Below are positions 17,815-27,195 of a stretch of 64,000 nt of DNA, piece after piece (positions within the stretch are counted from its first letter, which is position 1; the number at the start of each line of letters is the position of its first letter). The notes beneath the pieces were generated by a model. That model did not search any database, was not told the DNA's origin, and saw only the letters and a list, made by a program, of their open reading frames with translations. Source of the DNA: Flavihumibacter rivuli (lineage in GTDB: Bacteria; Bacteroidota; Bacteroidia; Chitinophagales; Chitinophagaceae); NCBI RefSeq assembly GCF_018595685.2, contig NZ_CP092334.1:462001-526000 (forward strand), in the 5' to 3' direction. The position numbers and the translations under genes are program-made.

Positions 17815-19359
17815 ATGAAAAAATACATAAGACCATCGATTTACATTCCTTTATTTTTTGCGTTAATAGGACTGACCATTGGTTGTCAACCTAAATCCCA
17901 AGACGGGAAGGCCGAAACGGGTACTCAAAAATTTAAGATGACAACTAAATTTCCTGATGGGATAGCTATACCGGATAAGGTAGAGTCGCGCATTGGCACC
18001 CTGAATTTTTTCGATGGATTTCCTGACAGTGCGACTGTAGGAAAGCTATATGATAACCTTGATTTTCAAAGGGCAGTTCAGGCCTACCTGCTTGGGTTGG
18101 CACCAGTAAGTCAATATGCCAATAGAAAAGGGATTCTGGAATGTGGCCCGGCAAATGTAACAGTGCCGATTTTTGAGGACATTATGAACGCCCGCTCTCT
18201 TTTCCTTACCCCTAACAATAATACCCCCTATACCTGGTTTTGGCTCAATCTGAAAGATGGACCTCTGGTTTTGGAGATCCCGCCAAGAGTACTTGGTTTG
18301 ATAGATGATATGTGGTACAAATTTGTTACTGATTTGGGATTTATGGGGCCTGATAAAGGAGAAGGTGGCAAGTATCTGCTACTTCCTCCAAATTACAAAG
18401 GTGATATTCCAAAAGGTTACAATGTCGTTCATAGCCCTACTTACAGCATTTGGGTAGCCTGGAGAACCTTCCTGGTGAATGGACAAACAAAACCAGAGGT
18501 GGATAATGTTAAAAAACTCACCAAAATTTATCCGCTTTCCCAAAAGAGCAACCCGCCTTCCCTGAATTTCGTTAATGTTTCTAACAGGGATTTTAATACC
18601 ATTGCACCGGCTGATTATTCCTTTTGGGAATATCTTGATAAGGTTGTGCAGGAAGAGCCAACCGAGACGGTTAATCCAATTACTTTGGGCTTATGGGCAT
18701 CAGTTGGTATACGCAAAGGGCAGCAATTTAATCCTGATGAAAGGATGAAGAAAATTCTAACAGAAGCTGCCTTGGTTGGTGACGCTACCGCGCGTGCTGT
18801 TTCATATCGATCAAGGGAAAAGGACGCCTATTTCTATCCCAATAGTGCATGGTGTAATCCAATGAATGCAAGTGGGTACACATTTGAGAAAGATGGAGTC
18901 AGCCTGCTGGACATGAATACATTCTTCTTCTTTTACGCAACAGGCGTTACACCTGCCATGGATTCTAAGGTTGTTGGGCAAGGTTCTCAGTATATGGCTG
19001 CCTTTGTTGATTCTAAAGGGAGGCCACTTGATGGGGGCAAGAACTACAAATTGCACCTCCCTCCAAATATCCCAGTAGCTAATTTCTGGTCTGTTATCTT
19101 ATACGATAATCAAACCCGTTCAATGCTTCAAAACGACCAGAAATGGCCAGCCGTTACTAGTCAGGCTAAAGAAACCCTTATCAATCCTGATGGTTCTGTA
19201 GATATTTATTTCGGTCCCAAAGCTCCTCAGGGCAAAGAGAACAATTGGGTTCAGACAATACCGGGAAAGGGTTGGAATACGCTTTTACGAATTTACGGTC
19301 CATTGCAACCTTGGTTTGATAAGACCTGGAGGCCAGGTGAGATTGAAGAAGTAAAGTAA
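17815..19359 (+). CDS. DUF1254/DUF1214 lipoprotein
   Basis: 514 residues from the ATG at 17815. The N-terminus ends its hydrophobic stretch with LIGLTIGC, a lipobox. The N-terminal half is DUF1254-like (LDFQRAVQAYLLGLAPVSQY, then LTPNNNTPYTWFWLNLKDGPLVLEIPP) and the C-terminal part DUF1214-like (NFWSVILYDNQTRSMLQND, IYFGPKAPQGKENNWVQT). The biochemical role of the family is not established. The gene is visibly more AT-rich in third codon positions than its neighbours and sits alone between two sets of related repeats and a decayed barrel gene, which fits acquisition as an island. Confidence 0.88.
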   Translation: MKKYIRPSIYIPLFFALIGLTIGCQPKSQDGKAETGTQKFKMTTKFPDGIAIPDKVESRIGTLNFFDGFPDSATVGKLYDNLDFQRAVQAYLLGLAPVSQYANRKGILECGPANVTVPIFEDIMNARSLFLTPNNNTPYTWFWLNLKDGPLVLEIPPRVLGLIDDMWYKFVTDLGFMGPDKGEGGKYLLLPPNYKGDIPKGYNVVHSPTYSIWVAWRTFLVNGQTKPEVDNVKKLTKIYPLSQKSNPPSLNFVNVSNRDFNTIAPADYSFWEYLDKVVQEEPTETVNPITLGLWASVGIRKGQQFNPDERMKKILTEAALVGDATARAVSYRSREKDAYFYPNSAWCNPMNASGYTFEKDGVSLLDMNTFFFFYATGVTPAMDSKVVGQGSQYMAAFVDSKGRPLDGGKNYKLHLPPNIPVANFWSVILYDNQTRSMLQNDQKWPAVTSQAKETLINPDGSVDIYFGPKAPQGKENNWVQTIPGKGWNTLLRIYGPLQPWFDKTWRPGEIEEVK

Positions 19360-20406
19360 TAAATGTTGATTATTAAATGACATGAATGCCTGCCGGCAAC
19401 TATTGGTAAAGCCAATAAGGGTTCAGTGATGTGTAAAGGTTATTTGTATGTATCAAGCTGTGTTGATCTTATTAGGGAATCACCAGCATCTGTGAATATG
19501 TGGAACTCTCGCAATCCAGCGAGGAAGGATATTATGTGTGTTGTGTCAAAAATTAAAGGGTAACGAAAAGGGCGCCCATATCAATACTGTTGAGGCAGGC
19601 ATAGGATCGCTAAGAACGCGAAGAAGTGTCATTCCTTCTTACCCCCCCCCCATCTGGGTCTCCCGCAGGGGACCCTAATGCAAGTAGGATAGATATGCAT
19701 CGGGGACTCTCGAAGAGTACCACTATGGGGTGAAAAGATTTAACACTCCCATTGCCCCCGTTGTGTCTTATGACCAACGGGTAGTTGGAAGATGGAATTA
19801 GCTGTTTGCTGCATAAATCAATTCGCCTTTTATACATCAGGGTCCCCTACGGGAGACCCTGCTTGGGTTAGATATTTCACGTTAACAGCTAACATTGATG
19901 GCTGTATACGTATAGGAGCTGTTGGTGATAACACGCAACAGCGGCGCAGCATGGAATTGCATCGTTACCAACAACGGTGCAGATTACGTATACCCGCCCC
20001 CGTTGTGTCTTATGACCAACGGGCAGTTGGAGGATGGGATTAGCTGATTGCTGCATAAATCATTTCGCCTTATTTACAGCAGGGTCCCCTTTGGGAGACC
20101 CTGCTGGGGTTAGAACGTATATCCATTGGCGCAGCCAATACGTTGCGTTTTTACAAACCTCTCAAAAGCACGCCCGCGTCGTTGCGTTCCTTTTTGTCTT
20201 TGCGTGAATGACTCACGTCAATAAAGACTCCTGAAAGGGATCCTGATGAATAATAGGAAGGAGGTTCATCGGGGTCCTCTTCGAGAGACCCCGCTGGGGG
20301 AAAGCAACCCGCCCTTTGCGTTCTTCGCGCATCCTTCGCGTGCTTTGCGTTACAAAAATGAAAACGTCAACGCTATGACGCAGCAAATTCATTTATCACA
20401 TGGCAT
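19360..20406. repeat. Non-coding composite repeat, copies B and C
   Basis: No gene was found. From about 19655 the sequence repeats the modules of 16.5-16.9 kb. The CCCGTTG/CAACGGG core occurs twice more (about 19754-19836 and 19995-20076). GGGTC/GACCC hairpins sit at about 19665-19676, 19838-19861, 20077-20106 (arms CAGCAGGGTC) and near 20268-20290. The CCATTGGCGCAGCCAATACG segment recurs at about 20117-20218. A run of nine C lies near 19642-19651. The part 19360-19650 holds nothing recognisable. Confidence 0.7.
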
Positions 20407-20439
20407 CAAAAAAATGACCCCGCCAGGATTGGCGAGGTC
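20407..20439 (-). terminator. Intrinsic terminator of small membrane protein gene
   Basis: Read on the minus strand, GACCTCGCCA, loop ATCC, TGGCGGGGTC forms a 10-bp stem with one G-U pair, followed by A and a run of T. It is 33 bp after the stop of the minus-strand gene at 20472-20672 and supports that gene being transcribed. Confidence 0.75.
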
Positions 20440-20471
20440 TATCATCATTTCTATTAAAGCTAGTCCAAAAC

Positions 20472-20672
20472 TCAGGAGGCAAACTTGCGGTGCCAGATCC
20501 TGTCGCGCACCACAAAGTGTATGCATACTAAAGCCAATCCAAAAATGTAGAGATAAAATTGCCGGTCAACGGAAAGGTCGCCGGAAAAGAATACCAGGGC
20601 AATGATGAACAGGCCCCAGATCAGCAGCACATTCCTGATGGCTGCCAAAAGTACGGTACGTAGGGTAGGCAT
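20472..20672 (-). CDS. Small two-helix membrane protein, unknown function
   Basis: 66 residues with two predicted membrane helices (VLLIWGLFIIALVFFSG and FYLYIFGLALVCIHFVV) and a basic C-terminus (RDRIWHRKFAS). No family is recognised. A good intrinsic terminator follows on the same strand, and it is divergently oriented to the MFS gene that starts 115 bp away, so the two share a promoter region. Real gene status is likely but not certain. Confidence 0.6.
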   Translation of the reverse strand: MPTLRTVLLAAIRNVLLIWGLFIIALVFFSGDLSVDRQFYLYIFGLALVCIHFVVRDRIWHRKFAS

Positions 20673-20787
20673 AGGGTATTATTTTCTACCCTTTAAAACT
20701 GAAAATTCACCCTTTTATTGTGCCGGTTCATTCGGATATGGGAAGGTCCTTAGCTCCCCGGATGCTAATTTTGGCCCAAATCAATAC

Positions 20788-21981
20788 ATGGATCGCCCAT
20801 CCCATCCAATATATAATGTCCCTTTTGGACTGCTCTGCCTGAGTTCCCTGTTGTTCTCGGCCAGCTTCAATATGCTGATTCCTGAATTGCCGGCCTATCT
20901 CAGCAGCCTGGGTGGCGCGGAATACAAAGGGCTGATCATTGCCCTGTTCACGCTGACTGCGGGATTCTCGCGCCCCTTCAGCGGTAAACTGACCGATACC
21001 ATTGGTCGCGTACCGGTGATGGCAGTGGGATCCATAGTCTGTTTTATTTGCGGGTTCCTCTACCCGGTTTTGAACACGGTGGCAGGCTTCCTCTTCATCC
21101 GTCTGGTGCATGGATTCTCAACAGGGTTCAAGCCCACCGCCACCGCCGCCTATGTGGCAGATATTGTTCCCTCCCAGCGCTGGGGTGAGGCCCTGGGGAT
21201 CCATGGTCTGGCCTTCAGTACCGGTATGGCCATTGGGCCAGCCATCGGCAGTACCATAGTCTTACGATATGGCATAAACGCACTTTTCTACAGTTCTTCC
21301 GTGTTCGCCCTGTTGTCGATCCTGATCCTTGTCAACATGAAGGAGACCAAGCAGGATAAGCAATCCTTTATGGCCAGCCACCTGAATATCTCCCGCCAGG
21401 ATATCCTCGATCCAAGGGCCCTGCCGGCAGGGATCGTTACCCTGTTGACCTATGTTCCCTATGGGGTGGTGCTGACCCTGATACCCGACTGGAGCGGCCA
21501 TATAGGGGTAAGGAACAAGGGCCTGTTCTTTGTGGTCTTCACACTGGCTTCGCTGCTGGTGCGGTTTGTGGCAGGCAGGCTTTCTGATAAGAAGGGAAGG
21601 GTGGCAGTGATCATAGCCGGTACCATTGCTTTGGGTATTTCCCTGTTGTTGCTGGCCTGGTCATCTTCCACTGCCGGATTGATCATAGGTTCACTGGCCT
21701 ATGGGGTGGCTTCGGGGATATTATCGCCGGCCATCAATGCCTGGACCATCGACCTCAGCCTTCCGGAACAAAGGGGCAGGGCCATGGCCACCATGTATAT
21801 TTCCCTGGAGGCAGGGATCGGTCTGGGTGCCTTATTGGCGGGCTGGTTCTTTGCAGATCATATTGAAAGGATACCTTCCATTTTGCTGGGCGCATCAGTA
21901 TTTGCTTTGCTGGGGCTTGTCTATGTGCTGGCCTGGAGGCATCGCCATAAGCCGGCCGGGGAAGTAAATGCTAAGAATTGA
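20788..21981 (+). CDS. MFS transporter, drug-efflux-like
   Basis: 398 residues from the ATG at 20788; the frame is open from 20602, but that part overlaps the divergent small gene and lacks membrane character. Twelve membrane helices are expected; the loop 2-3 signature GKLTDTIGRVPVM and a second copy GRLSDKKGRVAVI at loop 8-9 mark the major facilitator superfamily. The first helix follows MDRPSHPIYNVPFGLLCL. It resembles the multidrug/sugar efflux type with no catabolic neighbours. The substrate is unknown. A strong terminator follows at 22101. Confidence 0.88.
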   Translation: MDRPSHPIYNVPFGLLCLSSLLFSASFNMLIPELPAYLSSLGGAEYKGLIIALFTLTAGFSRPFSGKLTDTIGRVPVMAVGSIVCFICGFLYPVLNTVAGFLFIRLVHGFSTGFKPTATAAYVADIVPSQRWGEALGIHGLAFSTGMAIGPAIGSTIVLRYGINALFYSSSVFALLSILILVNMKETKQDKQSFMASHLNISRQDILDPRALPAGIVTLLTYVPYGVVLTLIPDWSGHIGVRNKGLFFVVFTLASLLVRFVAGRLSDKKGRVAVIIAGTIALGISLLLLAWSSSTAGLIIGSLAYGVASGILSPAINAWTIDLSLPEQRGRAMATMYISLEAGIGLGALLAGWFFADHIERIPSILLGASVFALLGLVYVLAWRHRHKPAGEVNAKN

Positions 21982-22100
21982 TCAGAACAGGATAAGAACG
22001 GCAAAAAAAGAATGGGATCTTCTTAGGAACTTGTGGAGGCAGTCGTTTTGATTATCTCATATTGGAGCATTAGTACAACAACCCAATTTTGGTTTTCTAT

Positions 22101-22129
22101 GGCATCGCTAAGTAGGCGATGCCTTTTTT
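22101..22129 (+). terminator. Intrinsic terminator after MFS gene
   Basis: Stem GGCATCGC with GCGATGCC, loop of seven bases, followed by six T. It lies 120 bp downstream of the MFS stop codon. Confidence 0.85.
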
Positions 22130-22587
22130 ATGTAAAAGAATGACTTATTGTATTCCTGCATTATTACCCCTGTTACTTTTGACGCCTACCTTTTATCTGC
22201 CTTCTTTCATTTCTTGAGGTAAACAGTTTCATGCCAGGATAAAAAGGGCAATTGTAGCCAAATTTGGTGTCCTTGTCATTGCGGCGGTAATGTATGGGGA
22301 GGGGATTACTAGGACTTACTGGGGTAATAGTCCCAATGCATTTTTATCCTTGATTAACCAGGGATTACCTTTTTGCTAATAAAGTTTTAGAAAAGGGTAA
22401 AAAAATGACTGCTGGCCAATAGCGATACCTGTAATTTTAATAGACGTTGATGGCCGGTTTGGTGAACTCCTGGATAATGGCCTGGAAGGCTTTGATGGCC
22501 ATTCCTGGTTTGCCAGTTCAAATGGTTGGGAATTTAATTGGGTCGGAGTTTCGTCAATGTTGTTTCCGGAATAATCTATCCTCAAAT
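22130..22587. other. Long leader upstream of the fucose/glucuronate run
   Basis: 458 bp without a convincing gene. An in-frame upstream extension of the dehydratase from 22447 is open but has no coding character. The region presumably holds the promoter of the long downstream run. No copy of the 18-bp palindrome at 29204 was found here by eye, and no clear TAnnTTTG element. Confidence 0.4.
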
Positions 22588-24231
22588 ATGAGTCAAAAAG
22601 TATTGAAGGTCCATCCTTCAGATAATGTTTTGGTTGCATTGGTTGACCTTAAGAAAGGAGAATCGGTTCAATGGTCCAATGAAAGCTTTGTACTCGTGGA
22701 TGACATCCCGGCAAAGCATAAATTTTTCACCGTGTCGCTAAAGAAGGGCGAGAAGGTGACCATGTATGGTGTAACTGTCGGAACCGTTCAATCAGCTGTA
22801 GACAGCGGTTCTTGCATGACAGTAGAGAATACCAGGCATGCTGCAGATTCCTTTGACTACCGGGCTAAAAAGTACCAGTGGTCTCCACCCGATACCAGCC
22901 ATTTCAAGGATAGGACATTCAAAGGATATAGAAGAAGCGATGGCAGGGTCGGGACAGCCAACTATTGGCTGTTCCTGCCTACTGTTTTTTGTGAGAACAG
23001 GAACCTTGATGTGATCAGGGAGGCCATGCATAATGAACTGGGGTATACTGTTACTGAACAATACAAGTCGTTTACCCGGCACCTTGCAGATGCTTACAGG
23101 AACGGAGAGGATGTATCCTCTTTTAATGAAGCAACTAGCCTGGCTCCTGTACAAAGCACCCGTTTGTTCAGGAATATTGATGGGATCAAGTTCCTGAATC
23201 ATGCCGGTGGCTGTGGGGGAACACGACAGGATGCAGAAACACTTGGCAGGCTATTGGCCGCTTATGCTGATCACCCCAATGTGGCTGGGATAACCGTTTT
23301 GAGTTTAGGTTGCCAGCACTTGCAGGTGAATGATTTTGTTAAGTATCTTAAGGAACGTAATCCCTCCTTTGACAAACCCTTGTTGATCTTTGAACAGCAG
23401 CAAAGCAAGAGCGAGCCGGAACTGATAAAGGAGGCCATCCAGCAAACATTCATCCATCTTATTGAAGCCAATAAGATCGAAAGGGAAGATGCGCCATTGA
23501 GTGAATTGTGCGTTGGTATGAAATGCGGTGGCAGCGACGGTTTCAGTGGTATTTCTGCTAACCCGGCAGTAGGGCACTGCGCTGACCTGATCGTGGCATT
23601 GGGAGGTAAGGTCTTATTGGCTGAATTCCCTGAATTGTGCGGTGCGGAACAGGACCTTATCGACCGTTCGGTAGATGAACCAACCGCCAGGAAGTTCATG
23701 AAACTGATGAATGCGTATAATGACCTGGCGCATATGGTGGGATCTGGTTTCCATATGAATCCATCGCCAGGGAATATCAAGGACGGATTGATAACAGATG
23801 CCATCAAGAGTGCCGGGGCCTGCAAGAAAGGCGGCACCTCACCTGTGGCTGATGTTTTGGATTATACAGAGCCTGCTACTAAACCTGGCCTGAGCCTGGT
23901 TTGTACGCCAGGTAATGATGTGGAAGCGACAACCGGTAAGGCAGCCAGCGGGGCTACGCTGATCCTTTTTACCACCGGCCTGGGAACGCCAACCGGTAAT
24001 CCCGTTTGCCCGGTGATCAAATTGTCCACCAACAGCAAACTGGCCAGGAGGATGGGTGATATCATTGATATCGATACTGGATCTATTATTGAAGGGACAA
24101 AAAGTATTGAAGAAGTTGGTGAAGAGATACTTGATTATGTGATCAGGGCCGCGAGTGGAGAAGTGATACCAAAGGCGGTGCTCCTGAACCAGGATGATTT
24201 CATACCCTGGAAACGGGGTGTTTCATTATAG
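22588..24231 (+). CDS. UxaA/GarD-family sugar-acid dehydratase, probable L-fuconate dehydratase
   Basis: 547 residues from the ATG at 22588 (MSQKVLKVHPSDNVLVALVD), the usual N-terminus. Residues 1-95 are the SAF domain; the rest is the altronate/galactarate dehydratase body with LNHAGGCGGTRQDAETLGRLLAAY, MKCGGSDGFSGISANPAVG and AEFPELCGAEQDL. The family dehydrates hexonates in a metal-dependent way (D-altronate to KDG). Here it leads a set of L-fucose genes and no tagaturonate reductase is present, so dehydration of L-fuconate to 2-keto-3-deoxy-L-fuconate is likely. Campylobacter jejuni fucose clusters also carry uxaA-like genes. Altronate remains an alternative. Confidence 0.88.
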   Translation: MSQKVLKVHPSDNVLVALVDLKKGESVQWSNESFVLVDDIPAKHKFFTVSLKKGEKVTMYGVTVGTVQSAVDSGSCMTVENTRHAADSFDYRAKKYQWSPPDTSHFKDRTFKGYRRSDGRVGTANYWLFLPTVFCENRNLDVIREAMHNELGYTVTEQYKSFTRHLADAYRNGEDVSSFNEATSLAPVQSTRLFRNIDGIKFLNHAGGCGGTRQDAETLGRLLAAYADHPNVAGITVLSLGCQHLQVNDFVKYLKERNPSFDKPLLIFEQQQSKSEPELIKEAIQQTFIHLIEANKIEREDAPLSELCVGMKCGGSDGFSGISANPAVGHCADLIVALGGKVLLAEFPELCGAEQDLIDRSVDEPTARKFMKLMNAYNDLAHMVGSGFHMNPSPGNIKDGLITDAIKSAGACKKGGTSPVADVLDYTEPATKPGLSLVCTPGNDVEATTGKAASGATLILFTTGLGTPTGNPVCPVIKLSTNSKLARRMGDIIDIDTGSIIEGTKSIEEVGEEILDYVIRAASGEVIPKAVLLNQDDFIPWKRGVSL

Positions 24232-24262
24232 CATTCGCGATTAATTCAAGAATAAACAAACT

Positions 24263-25036
24263 ATGTTCAGATTAGAAAATAAAGTGGCGATCATTACGGG
24301 CGGTGCCAGTGGTATTGGCAAGGCCATGTCCCTCCTGTTTGCAAGGCAGGGGGCCAGGGTCTATGTAGTGGATATCGATCCTGTAAGTGCTTCCGGACTT
24401 GCCGATGAGATCAGGACTGGCGGTGGTTTTGGGGCATTCCAGACCTGTAATGTGGCCGACCAGGCAGATGTACAAAAAGTGGTGGCAGCCATCAGTGAAC
24501 TGGAGGGACGGATAGATATATTGGTGAACAATGCGGGTGTAGCCCATATTGGTAATGCTGAAAATACTTCCGAGGCAGATTTTGACAGGATCTATTCTAT
24601 CAACGTAAAGGGCGTATATAATTTCCTGCATGCGGCCTTGCCGGTAATGAAGCAAACTGGTGGCGTTATATTGAATACCTGCTCCATCGCCGCTACGGTA
24701 GGATTGAGTGACCGTTTTGCCTACAGTATGAGTAAGGGAGCCGTCCTGAGTATGACCTTGTCAGTGGCCAAGGATTATTTGTCCCACAAGATCCGCTGCA
24801 ATTGCATGTCGCCGGCCCGCGTGTACACTCCCTTTGTGGAAGGGTTTATTGCCAAGAACTATCCGGGAAAGGAGCAGGAGATATTTGAGAAATTATCGAA
24901 AAGCCAACCGATAGGGCGTATGGGGACAACTGAAGAAGTGGCGGCCCTGGCATTATACCTCTGCAGTGACGAAGCGGGCTTCCTCACTGGTTGCGACTAT
25001 CCTATTGATGGCGGATTTACAAGATTAAACAGCTAA
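24263..25036 (+). CDS. SDR, probable 2-keto-3-deoxy-L-fuconate dehydrogenase
   Basis: 257 residues, classical short-chain dehydrogenase. Cofactor motif TGGASGIGKAM, NNAGVAH, catalytic Ser in NTCSIAA and YSMSK, C-terminal CDYPIDGGFTRLN. Asp in VVDIDP after strand 2 favours NAD over NADP. It lies between the dehydratase and the diketo-acid hydrolase, which suits oxidation of 2-keto-3-deoxy-L-fuconate at C4 to 2,4-diketo-3-deoxy-L-fuconate. A second SDR in this run (28398) is the better candidate for L-fucose itself, but the two roles could be exchanged. Confidence 0.85.
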   Translation: MFRLENKVAIITGGASGIGKAMSLLFARQGARVYVVDIDPVSASGLADEIRTGGGFGAFQTCNVADQADVQKVVAAISELEGRIDILVNNAGVAHIGNAENTSEADFDRIYSINVKGVYNFLHAALPVMKQTGGVILNTCSIAATVGLSDRFAYSMSKGAVLSMTLSVAKDYLSHKIRCNCMSPARVYTPFVEGFIAKNYPGKEQEIFEKLSKSQPIGRMGTTEEVAALALYLCSDEAGFLTGCDYPIDGGFTRLNS

Positions 25037-25046
25037 AAAGGAAATA

Positions 25047-25889
25047 ATGAAACTGATTCGATTTGGGGCGCCCGGCAAGGAAAAGCCCGGAGTGCTGATC
25101 AATGATAAATGTTATGATGTTTCCGGTTTTGTGCCGGATTATGATGAAGCCTTCTTTGAAGAGGGTGGCCTTGCCAGGTTGCAGCAGGTGATCGCAGCAG
25201 GAAGCCTTCCTGAAGTAAAGGTGGAACGCTTTGGTTGCCCTGTGAAAAGGCCATCCAAGATCGTTTGCATCGGCCTTAATTATATTGACCATGCCAGGGA
25301 AACCGGTGCCACACCACCTGCAGAACCGGTGATCTTCCTGAAGTCGACAACGGCCATTATTGGTCCAAACGATACCATTGTGATCCCTAAAGGTTCTGAG
25401 AAAACGGATTGGGAAGTGGAACTGGCTGTGGTGATCGGTAAGAAGGCCAGTTATGTTGAGGAAGCGAATGCAATGGACCATGTTGCCGGTTACTGCCTGC
25501 ACAATGATGTGAGTGAAAGGGCATTCCAGTTGGAACGTGGGGGTACCTGGGACAAGGGTAAGGGCTGTGATACCTTCGCGCCGATCGGGCCCTTCCTGGC
25601 AACGAAAGAGGAGATCGCCGATGTGCATAATCTTCGGTTATGGCTTACCGTGAACGGACAGAAGATGCAGGATGGCACCACTGCAGACCTGATCTTTACT
25701 ATTCCGCACATTATTGCTTATGTGAGCCAGTTCATGACCCTGTTGCCGGGGGATATCATTTCAACCGGTACCCCGGCAGGTGTGGGTTTAGGCATGAACC
25801 CGCAGGTGTACCTGAAACCGGGAGATGTAGTGGAGTTGGGTATCGATGGCCTGGGAAGTTCCAGGCAGGTTGTTAAGGCCTTTCAATAA
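25047..25889 (+). CDS. FAH-family 2,4-diketo-3-deoxy-L-fuconate hydrolase (probable)
   Basis: 280 residues, fumarylacetoacetate-hydrolase family. The fold core begins KIVCIGLNYIDHARETG; metal ligands are visible as the Glu pair in WEVELAVVIG and Asp in HNDVSERAFQ; the end has STGTPAGVGLGM. Members hydrolyse C-C bonds of diketo acids. In the fucose pathway the products would be pyruvate and L-lactate. It starts 10 bp after the SDR and precedes the permease. Confidence 0.88.
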   Translation: MKLIRFGAPGKEKPGVLINDKCYDVSGFVPDYDEAFFEEGGLARLQQVIAAGSLPEVKVERFGCPVKRPSKIVCIGLNYIDHARETGATPPAEPVIFLKSTTAIIGPNDTIVIPKGSEKTDWEVELAVVIGKKASYVEEANAMDHVAGYCLHNDVSERAFQLERGGTWDKGKGCDTFAPIGPFLATKEEIADVHNLRLWLTVNGQKMQDGTTADLIFTIPHIIAYVSQFMTLLPGDIISTGTPAGVGLGMNPQVYLKPGDVVELGIDGLGSSRQVVKAFQ

Positions 25890-25913
25890 ACAAGTAATAC
25901 CAACGATCGTCAT

Positions 25914-27185
25914 ATGAAAAACAAGCAGTCTTACCTGGTTGCCTTCATCATGGTTACCAGTCTCTTCTTCCTGTGGGCTTTCCTGCATAATATCAACCCC
26001 ATCCTGATCCCTCACCTGAAGAAGGCTTGTACCCTTACAGATACGGAAAGTGCGTTCATCGACTCTTCCGTTTACCTGAGTTATTTCCTGGTGGCCTTGC
26101 CGGCAGGATGGTTCATGCACAAGTATGGCTATAAGAATGGCATCCTGGTGGGTTTGCTATTGTATTGTATCGGGGCCTTTCTTTTTGTACCGGCAGCATC
26201 AGCGCGCAGTTATAATTTTTTCCTGGTGGCCCTGTTCATCATGGCAGGTGGTGCAACCTTCCTGGAGACCATTGCCAATCCCTATATCACCAAGTTGGGA
26301 GATCCGGAAGGGGCAGCGAAGCGATTGAACCTTGCCCAGTCATTCAACGGAGTAGGCTCAGTGATCCCGCCATTGATAGGCGGACAATTCATCCTTTCGG
26401 GTATTGAACATTCACCGCAAGAGTTAAGCAGGATGAGTGCTGCCGACCTGGATGCCTACCTGAGTTTTGAAGCCAATGCCATCAAGATGCCCTATATGGT
26501 GATCGGTGGTGTGGTCGCCCTGATTTTGATCCTGTTTGCATTGGTTAAACTTCCCGAGATCAAGGAAGCGCCAGAGGAAGGAGGTGAGTCCAGTTTCTCC
26601 CTCAGGGTATTCAGGCACCGGCATTTTCGTTGGGCTTTACTGGCGCAATTCTTCTATATAGGGGCACAGGTGGGTATTGGCAGCTTCTTTATCCGTTATG
26701 CACGCTATGTGCAGGATATCCCCGAGAAGCAGGCCGCATTCCTTTGGGGATCTATTGCCATGGTGGGTTTTATGGCGGGACGTTTTGTAGGTACCTTCCT
26801 GATGAAATATTTCAAACCTGCCGTGTTATTGTGCGCCTTTGCCCTGACCAATGTTGCCTTATTGGCCATAGCCATATTTGCATCCGGTAACCTTGCAGTC
26901 TATGCCTTGATAGCTACCCCATTCTTTATGTCCATCATGTTCCCCACCATCTTTGCCCTGGGTATTGATGGACTGGGCGAAGAAAGTAAGATCGCGTCCT
27001 CCTTCATCGTGATGTCAATTGTAGGCGGGGCCTTCTTCCCCATCTTGATGGGACAGGTGAGTGATGCCAATAGCGGTAATATCCAGCTTTCTTACCTGGT
27101 GCCGGTAGTTTGCTTCCTTGTGGTCTTCTGGTTTGGCCTTACCCAGTTAAAGAAAGCCGCAGTAAAAGTTTCTGTAGCGCATTAA
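25914..27185 (+). CDS. fucP: L-fucose:H+ symporter-type MFS permease
   Basis: 423 residues, twelve membrane helices. It matches the FucP family: FIMVTSLFFLWAFLHNINPILIPHLKKA at the start of the first helix region, then LPAGWFMHKYGYKNGI, FLETIANPYITKLGDPEGAAKRLNLAQSFNGVG and the closing helices. The latter motif is characteristic of FucP/GluP sugar permeases. Placement inside a complete fucose gene set makes L-fucose the most likely substrate; glucose or galactose permeases share the family. It acts in the inner membrane. Confidence 0.9.
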   Translation: MKNKQSYLVAFIMVTSLFFLWAFLHNINPILIPHLKKACTLTDTESAFIDSSVYLSYFLVALPAGWFMHKYGYKNGILVGLLLYCIGAFLFVPAASARSYNFFLVALFIMAGGATFLETIANPYITKLGDPEGAAKRLNLAQSFNGVGSVIPPLIGGQFILSGIEHSPQELSRMSAADLDAYLSFEANAIKMPYMVIGGVVALILILFALVKLPEIKEAPEEGGESSFSLRVFRHRHFRWALLAQFFYIGAQVGIGSFFIRYARYVQDIPEKQAAFLWGSIAMVGFMAGRFVGTFLMKYFKPAVLLCAFALTNVALLAIAIFASGNLAVYALIATPFFMSIMFPTIFALGIDGLGEESKIASSFIVMSIVGGAFFPILMGQVSDANSGNIQLSYLVPVVCFLVVFWFGLTQLKKAAVKVSVAH

Positions 27186-27195
27186 ACAGGAAATC

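Noticed and set aside
20246..20605. 119-codon plus-strand ORF
   Set aside because: It spans repeat sequence, the minus-strand terminator and most of the small membrane protein gene; no domain or start context.
22588..24231. Altronate dehydratase of galacturonate catabolism
   Set aside because: No tagaturonate reductase (UxaB) in the window and all neighbours fit fucose; kept as an alternative in the annotation.
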